A program made the translations under genes and the position numbers. Shown here piece after piece: positions 57,532 to 64,000 of a stretch of DNA of 64,000 nucleotides; within the stretch, counting starts at the first letter, position 1, and every line of letters begins with the position of its first letter. The notes under the pieces are model-generated. The model was not told the origin of the DNA, ran no database searches, and worked only from the letters and a program-made list of their open reading frames with translations. Origin of the DNA: Thunnus maccoyii (Eukaryota > Chordata > Actinopteri > Scombriformes > Scombridae); the NCBI RefSeq assembly GCF_910596095.1, contig NC_056550.1, positions 5,914,501-5,978,500 on the forward strand, read 5' to 3'.

Positions 57532-59949
57532 ACAGTCCTTCATTTGCAAATCTTGAGGACCAACAGATCCAGCTGTAAGGTAAGCCTGTAACAACTGATG
57601 TTGGTTTGAAAGGGTGAGAGGCAGGTTTTTAAAATTCTTCAATTGTCTTGCACATCTTTTGAAGTAGCTATGCTTACTTTCAAAGCGCATAGCCCAGACC
57701 TTAATCAATGGGCCAAAATTTAGCATCAACCCTGGATAGTGGCGCAAGTAGTGATGTTTGGGTCTCAAGTTGGTTTCAGGAAATAGTGTCTCCCGAGAGT
57801 CCATGTATTCCTGAATGAGAGCATCAAGGTAAGCAACCTGCGATCTTGAGATGCTCTGAGCACATGTGAAGTCAACTATGTCCTTCAATTGTAGGGTCAA
57901 TTGCCATACATCGTCCTGTGGATCTTGTACTCTGTCTCCAATGATCAGAGGCAAAAATCTCAAGAAGTTCCAATTCTGTATGGCATGACCGGACAGTTTC
58001 TGTGTTTTAGGATTGACTTCACATGGCTTGGAGGAGGCATCTGTGTTTTTGAATTGGAACTGTTTAATCCGCCTGTTCAATTGAGGGTATGTGAACCATT
58101 TTCTTTTTTTCACAAAGTACTTCAGATACAGTGCCACGTCAGGAGAGGACACCCTCAAAGACATCATGTCTTAGACAAGGAGGCAAGCCAGGAAGACACA
58201 CATTATAGTGTTGCAAAGAATTGAAAACTGACCTGAATTTTATCCCTTGCACTTCCACGTTGCCGGTCATCTGAATCTGGTCCACTGCAGAAGAATAATT
58301 TTTGGGTGTTCGTAGGACAGCAGACAAAGTGCAGTCAGTCTGAAATTCAGAATGAGAAATTAGACAGTATCTGCAAAAATGTTCTGATGAGCTTAAGTTT
58401 TCAGTGAACTCTCCAATGCAATGTGAGCCAAGATTGTCTCCAACAATGCAGTAGAGAGTTCCTTTCAAAACAGATTCATCAGCTGTTATCCCACTCTCCT
58501 CTAACATTTTCAAGTCAGATACCAACTCAGAGAAAACTTTGGCATGGCCAAATTCTGTAAAATCCTTTTCTCTACAGAGTAGCACCAGCTGCATGTGGTC
58601 GACGGTTGATCGCATATGGGGGGGCAAATTTAGTAGGGAGAAATACACAGCCAGAAGTTTGTGTCTCCTTTTAGCTGAACCCAAGGGGTTCACAACCTCA
58701 AAGGCATCTTGGTACAAAATCAACTTAAGGCAAGCTGGAAAATCCTGAAAGAAAGTGTTCGATTTAAACACCTTGCCATCACAGCAATCACTGAGAATGT
58801 CTGGAGAATTTTCTGGAGGATTTTCTGACATCAGTCCCTTCCAAAACCCTGATGTGAGCATATTCTTCAGTGTCTCCAAGATTGGAACATAGTAGGCAAA
58901 TCGCTTCTCTCTGTTTTCATCTCTGCCCAAAAACAGTTGCTTGGGCTCCACAAAGTTAAACATTTCTCTAAAACACTTAGTCCTAGAGTAGGCTGTTCTC
59001 ATTGGGCCAGTGTGGCAAGCTGAGAACAAGTCTGATTCCTTCACAGCATCACATACTTTTCCTCTGACTTCGTCTGATACCAGTGTTTGCAGAAGTACAT
59101 TTAGCCTGCTCAATGTATGTGTCTGCCCCAACTCATGAATGTTCTGCATCTCTTCCACTATGATCTGGATAGTAGAGGTTGGAACTAAATATTGCCCTTG
59201 TAACTTTGCGTAGAACAAACACACATTTCTGAGATACAGATCCTCAAAACCACTGTGTTCTAAAGTGTCTTCATTATCCGACAGACAGCCTGGTTGCTCT
59301 GTAGTTACAGTGGTGCTTGTGGAGGGACACGAGTCAACAAAATGTGTTGACCTACCGCTACCACATGAGCTGCTGATGACATTGACAGGGCAGTCCCTGT
59401 GCCTTCTAGACATATGGGCAGTGAAGGTAGATTTTACAGTGAACACCATTTTACGTCCTGCCACTGGGCAGTTCACTGGACATCCCCCATCTATGTGCTC
59501 CTTTAGATGTGCAACCAACCCTTTCACGCTATCACAGTGGCACTCACAAAGTGAAACTGCATTTCAAGGATTCCATAGTGAAGCCTTGTGAAGACACTGA
59601 TTTGCCAGTATGATGGCGATAGCAGTGAGCCTTTAAGGAGACATATTTGGCAAACACACGCTTACAACCAACTTCAACACATTTGAAAACTATGCGGGGT
59701 TCATTGCGATGCAGTTGGCAATGCAAAACATACGCCTTCAATGACTCAAGAGACAAACCACAAATGCAACATGAATAGGACATAGTGAAGTCATTAATGA
59801 AAACAACATTAGCCTATCTGAACTATTTATTCACCTTGCCTTAGTTGCTCTTTGCTGGCAGCAGCATGGCTATTCTCATATTACAGCCCATATACTCATA
59901 TAGGCTACAGTCCTCTCAAATCTGAGGGGGAAAAACGTACAATTCACTC

Positions 59950-61060
59950 TCCAAACAAAATAAAAAGTAATGCAATATTTGGGAAGATGCAATAGTAACT
60001 TCACAGCAATGCAATCATTTTCTGCCTCAAATTTAACTGAGGGGAAAAAAACTTACAATTCACTCCCCCAAACAAAAGAAAAGGTAATGCAATATTTGGG
60101 AAAATGCAATACTAGCTTCACAACTTCACAATCATTTTCTGCCTCAAATTTAGCTGAAATTTAACGGACCCTCCCCCAACCGCATGCACAGAAACTAGCA
60201 ACTAGCATATGTAACTATTTTGCACTTTGCTGTCTGCAGGAAGGCTATTTTCATAACAGCACTCTCTAATAAAAAATCTGAGCAAAAAAACTTTTAATTT
60301 ACTCCAAACAAAATAAAAATTAAGCAAATGTCGGACAGATGGAATAACTCCACAGCAATAATATCTATTTCTACCTCACAGAACCTACTACGCATTCAGA
60401 CAGAACACTTCTAGTATGAGACTGGAAAGCGTGGGGAAAACGAGCTAGGAAAAAGCCCCTCTCCCAACCGCTAATCAACCCAACTGAGTTCTCAACGCAA
60501 ACGCCACCTTTACATATCTACTCAACAACATTTAGCAAGGTCTCACCAGTCGGCGAATATGCCATTCAGTGCATTCAGTGGAGAAAATAAACCAGGCAGA
60601 GTTAACTTCTTGGCGGCGAAACAGAAATCCTGCTGTCTCCACCACTCAATAAACCGCAAAACAGTAACCCAAGCAAGCTGCTAGTTAGCTGCACTTTGCA
60701 GGCAACAGCGAAGCTAATACTCTCCCCACTCAGTGATAACAACCCTCGCTGATAAAAATAACAAAAAAGAGTCACACCTGCTCCAAACATATGGAAGCCT
60801 ATACTTATGTTGGGGATAACTCCACAGCAATGTTATCTACCGGTATTTCTGCCTCACACTTAACCTAGCTGCTACTCTGCATGTCGAAAATGTGTGTTCG
60901 GTTAGAATAATCCACAAGTACGAGAGGACAGCGAGGCCAAAAAGCAAGCAAGCATGCCTCCCCAGAAACTTTTCACCGCGCCACTTTTACGTTAACATTC
61001 CATAACACAGTTGAGCAATGTCTTACCAGTCGGCGAAATCTCCCAAATGCAGAAAATAAA
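59950..61060. repeat. Subterminal tandem array of copy B, right
   Basis: Units with GCAATATTTGGGAAGATGCA and TCATTTTCTGCCTCAAATTT at 59,968 and 60,089 recur in diverged form near 60,322 and 60,800. ACCAGTCGGCGAA with a following AGAAAATAAACC occurs at 60,546 and 61,027. The array lies just upstream of the copy B transposase gene, where its promoter is expected. Confidence 0.7.
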
Positions 61061-61590
61061 CCTGCAACATAAAAACGGACTGTGTTAAAACCCAAATAGT
61101 GGAAATAGCCTACTCTATCCACCACTCAGTAACCAAGCAAAAGCGTTGGCTAATGAAATCGGATATCGTTTCGGTGCACAGGATGGATTAGCAATTCTCA
61201 ATCAAAGCGAGATTTCGATTAGGACGTTACTAAGCATGCAGATAAAAACAAACGTGATTGACATTTCATGACCATCTCGGTTACACTTGAAGTTGCAGGT
61301 CTAATCGAAGCATAAGCTTAATACAGTTGTAAAGTAATGTTTTCATCAACACATGGCCAAAAATCTACATGCTAAGCACTTGTCATTAGGCAGCAAATTT
61401 AGCTAGTAATCTGTAAACACGAGACGCGTCTAAATATTACACCACTCATTAATAACTTCGATTAGAATGAACTCTTCAATGTGTTGAATTGACATTTTCA
61501 TATGTTTTATGATTTCACCAATCATGACGACATACCTTACCTTGTGCAGAGCTCGATTTCGTCCAAGTGTGTGCAGAGGCTTTCTGGTCT
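60530..61590 (-). promoter_or_regulatory. Multiple candidate first-exon donors
   Basis: On the - strand, CGCCGACTG|GTGAGA (near 60,545), CGCCGACTG|GTAAGA (near 61,026) and GCACAAG|GTAAGG (near 61,541) are donor-like sites in duplicated context. They could be alternative first exons for the copy B genes. No transcript evidence is available. Confidence 0.35.
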
Positions 61591-61806
61591 TGCCCCAGAA
61601 GATGAATAGATTCAAAACCAGGAAGATGAATATATTCAAAATTCATTGATTCAATAGGCCTGCAAATAGGCCTGTTTGGCCAGGGTGATCATAGATATAC
61701 CACCGTCCATGAGGGTGATGCCTAAAGGATAACACATCCATCCGTTCATCCATCCATAGCTCTTTCACACACTCATTAATTGATCATTAATATGCTGAGT
61801 AGTGCA

Positions 61807-61810
<4 letters not shown>

Positions 61811-61838
<28 letters not shown>
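61811..61838. repeat. GT microsatellite
   Basis: Fourteen uninterrupted GT units close to the right end of copy B. Confidence 0.95.
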
Positions 61839-62283
61839 TAATTAAGCCTTTGTGTTTGTTTTATAGCTTATAGGGTCTTATTGACTTTTTAATGGGTACA
61901 TTTTGTATTTATTATGGAAGAGTGTTCTACCGTTTCAAAAACTGTGTTCAACCTTTTTTTGATTTACAGTTTTGGACTGTTGCAGTTTCACAGTTTTCCA
62001 CTGTGAAATCTATGGATATTTTTTACCGTGGCCTGCTCCATGGCAGGCTTATGGTCAAGCTTAACTCAGCTGCATGTCAAAGAATGTCCGACAGACAGAA
62101 ACAGACTCTCAAAAGATGGTTCCATCATGTCTTTTCGCACTCGCAACTCTTATTTAAAAGCTTAGCATTTATCATTTAAGAAATCAAAGTGTGCCAGCAT
62201 TATTTTGAAATGATTTATTTATTAATTCAAAAGAAAATTAAATAAAGCCCAAACTATGACCTTCTGCTGTGTTTAAATGTATA

Positions 62284-62841
62284 CAGTGGTAACTGCGTAT
62301 AGTGATAAAGTTACAGTGATCAGCTGCTTATCAAAAAGCTCTGAGACAGAATCATTCCTATACAACATTTATGCTGTTTGAATAAGTCACCTATAGAAAA
62401 CAAGCAGTCAGCCTACAGTATTCATTTTGGGTCTCTTCATACATGACAACATATGGAAAAACATTTTAAACCATGTAAATCTATTTTTGCACTTTACTCC
62501 CATGATAAGTGGCTGCTGCTGCGTGGACACTGAAATCATGACAGAGACAAAAAGTCGTTTTCTCTCAATGAAAAATGTAGTCTCCCCGAAACTTATGACA
62601 ATGAGGGGATTTAAGTTAATTTCACCGTTTCAAAAATGTGCACATGGCGTTTGAAACAGCTGTACTGTATTTTGAAACCGTTGTTAAAATCTGTATCTTT
62701 ATATTCATGGGGACTAATAAATATATGAATGTCAATTAGATGGTATTCTGCATGACAAATAAAGGAAAAGGTTATAATAATCATCTGCTTATACTGATAT
62801 TTGACCCAGACAGACGTGATCATTATAAGTGGCTTCCACTG
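62284..62841. mobile_element. pogo/Tigger-like MITE with TA target
   Basis: Ends CAGTGG (62,284) and CCACTG (62,841) lie next to TA on both sides (62,282-62,283; 62,842-62,843). The inner parts (TATAGTGATAAAGTTACAGT and the inverse of the right arm, TATAATGATCACGTCTGTCT) match imperfectly. TA duplication and CAGTGG ends fit the pogo branch of Tc1/mariner. No transposase frame is seen. Confidence 0.75.
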
Positions 62842-62849
62842 TACTTATA

Positions 62850-63195
62850 TCCTTCCTTACAGTTAATTTTTAACTTTCAGTGATGCTTGTAAATGGATCC
62901 TGTGAAAGACAAAATGTGTCAAAGAGTATGATAATGTTGTAAAGCTCTCTTAAGTTGCCTACACCATTATTTTAAATATACATCAGATATTATCTAGCCT
63001 ATTGATAATATAATCACAGTCACTCATCTGAATGCTCATTTATTAACAAATAAAGATAAAACCATGAATGGGAACAATCTAACCCCATCTTTTGTTCCTT
63101 TTGGCTGGGATCTCCTCCCTTTTTCTTTGCTTTCTTTGCACTTTGAGTACAGTTTATTATTGTTAAAACGAAGCTTGTTTTGTTTTCATGAAATA
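62850..63195. other. No gene seen
   Basis: AT-rich DNA between the MITE and the duplicated block. Confidence 0.4.
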
Positions 63196-63199
63196 TTGC

Positions 63200-63705
63200 T
63201 GTTTTGTCATTCTTTTATTTTCCACTGACAACCTTCAGCACAATGGCAAATAGGAAAGGTTACATCAAGTTGTCTATTTACAACATGACATGTTTATTTT
63301 ATTGACCTCATTTCAACTTTATTTACACATTACACACAGACAGATCTGGGATTTTATATGTCAGTATTTAGAAAAAAAAAAAGCATCTCCATTTCTGAAG
63401 AATATCAAGTTATTCTAACTTGGATACACTGCTGTGATTCTGAAAAACAAACAAGGAAAACTTCACACGCCACAAAAACCAAGTAGCCTGTGCGTAAAGA
63501 TGTTCCCGCGGGTTTTACGCACGGACAATGTGCAGGTTTGTGTAGGTGATCAAGAGTTCAAAGTCCAGCACAACATACATCAGTGAGTACATAACACAAT
63601 GTGAGAGGCACATATTGCAGGAAGATCGAGCCATTGCTCAGTAGAGTGTAATACACTGTTGTGTCCTCAAACAAGGTTCAGCGCCAGAAAAGGTTCAACA
63701 TCAAA
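63200..63705. repeat. Duplicated block, copy 2 (partner 39,420-39,952)
   Basis: Direct, partly gapped repeat of the block 24 kb upstream. It ends at the same point (GGTTCAACATCA, then AAGTTCACTC here against TTGGCGCAGA there). The sequence after it, to 64,000, shows no gene. Confidence 0.85.
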
Positions 63706-64000
63706 GTTCACTCACCGACTCAGCAGCAGTCTGAATCACTGCTAGCAGCTGATGTCATCTGCCGAGGAAGACTGAACTGTTGGAGCTGCTTTTACACTTC
63801 AACCTTATGTGAACATATCACATCTTTCACAATAGTTGTACTTTTAACGTGCAAACAAATAAATCAATCAAATAAGAATAAACCAATGACCTCACACACA
63901 GTTTGTCTGAAAGGAACATTTCTTTTAATCTTGAAAACATGTTTAAAAATGACAATTCAACTTCACAAATGTTCAATCATTCTTGTATAAAATTCTAACA

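Larger units (their letters stand above)
55179..59783 (-). pseudogene. C2H2-finger CACTA-like transposase, copy B, broken
   Basis: Homologous to the copy A frame over its length. The ATG at 59,783 opens a first finger with identical spacing (C5-C8-H21-H25), followed by further fingers. A shift near 59,530-59,550 separates fingers 2 and 3. The core runs from 59,527 to 58,139 with LILYQDAFEVVNPLG, YCIVGDNLGSH, FCRYC and RHDVFEG, matching the copy A motifs. A second shift just after RHDVFEGVLS (near 58,140) changes frame, and the rest reads to 57,536 with RPKHHYLRHYP and MRFESKH. A 1,956-bp solo LTR interrupts the frame, which resumes at 55,571 and ends at 55,179. The first acidic position is shared (D in YQDAFE), so the ancestor was probably active. 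Breaks make it a pseudogene. Confidence 0.8.
45085..62030 (-). mobile_element. Copy B: EnSpm/CACTA-like transposon (outer, interrupted)
   Basis: The left end CACTGTAAAAAATAATCC (45,085) and the inverse of the right end, CACGGTAAAAAATATCCATA (ending at 62,030), form imperfect terminal inverted repeats. CACTG ends with reiterated TACGGTGAAAA-type subterminal words are typical of fish EnSpm elements. Inside, genes read leftward: transposase-like (59,783-55,179) then SAMD3-like (54,851-52,748). Copy A sits between 45,495 and 52,432, close to the left end. No 3-bp target duplication is visible (TTA against GCC), so the outer limits are inferred. Confidence 0.55.

Noticed and set aside
63610..63660. 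microRNA-like palindrome AGTGTAATACACT
   Set aside because: The pairing arm is too short for a precursor hairpin, and the copy at 39.9 kb shows no better stem.

Overview
The window looks like nuclear DNA of a ray-finned fish, probably a percomorph-like teleost. Two vertebrate genes with clear GT-AG introns lie in AT-rich DNA crowded with fish-type transposons: L2-clade LINE tails, hAT, pogo and other MITEs, EnSpm/CACTA elements whose ends start CACTG, and many CA/GT microsatellites. Nothing bacterial or organellar was seen.

Layout. 1-16.8 kb: no recognisable host gene; microsatellites, an L2 LINE fragment (about 8.8-9.6 kb) and nested hAT-type MITEs (15.3-16.2 kb). 16.9-17.3 kb: a relic of an RNase H-bearing LINE directly upstream of the first gene. 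17.5-21.1 kb (+): gadd45gip1, a two-exon gene for mitoribosomal protein mL64 (CRIF1). 21.2-33.6 kb (-): a TTC39 family gene (best guess ttc39a), 18 coding exons, tail to tail with gadd45gip1. 33.9-45 kb: repeat-rich DNA with an L2 LINE nested in a MITE, a minisatellite and duplicated blocks. 45.1-62.0 kb: a composite of two EnSpm/CACTA-like transposons. 62.0-64 kb: a pogo-like MITE and a second copy of a block also present at 39.4-39.95 kb.

The most notable part is 45-62 kb. Each copy has the same order on the - strand: a four-C2H2-finger transposase-like gene, then a SAMD3-like gene. Copy A (inner, 45,495-52,432) keeps an uninterrupted 898-residue transposase-like frame, but its SAMD3-like gene is reduced to one terminal exon. 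Copy B (outer, 45,085-45,494 plus 52,433-62,030) keeps a SAMD3-like gene whose four exons splice in phase to about 526 codons, but its transposase gene is broken by two frameshifts and a 1,956-bp solo LTR with a 4-bp target duplication. Together the copies hold one apparently intact version of each gene. The joint role of the pair is inference; no database search was possible.

The two host genes are unrelated in function: mL64 is part of the large mitochondrial ribosomal subunit, and the TTC39 product is a TPR-like protein of poorly defined role. They share only a narrow convergent 3' intergenic gap.
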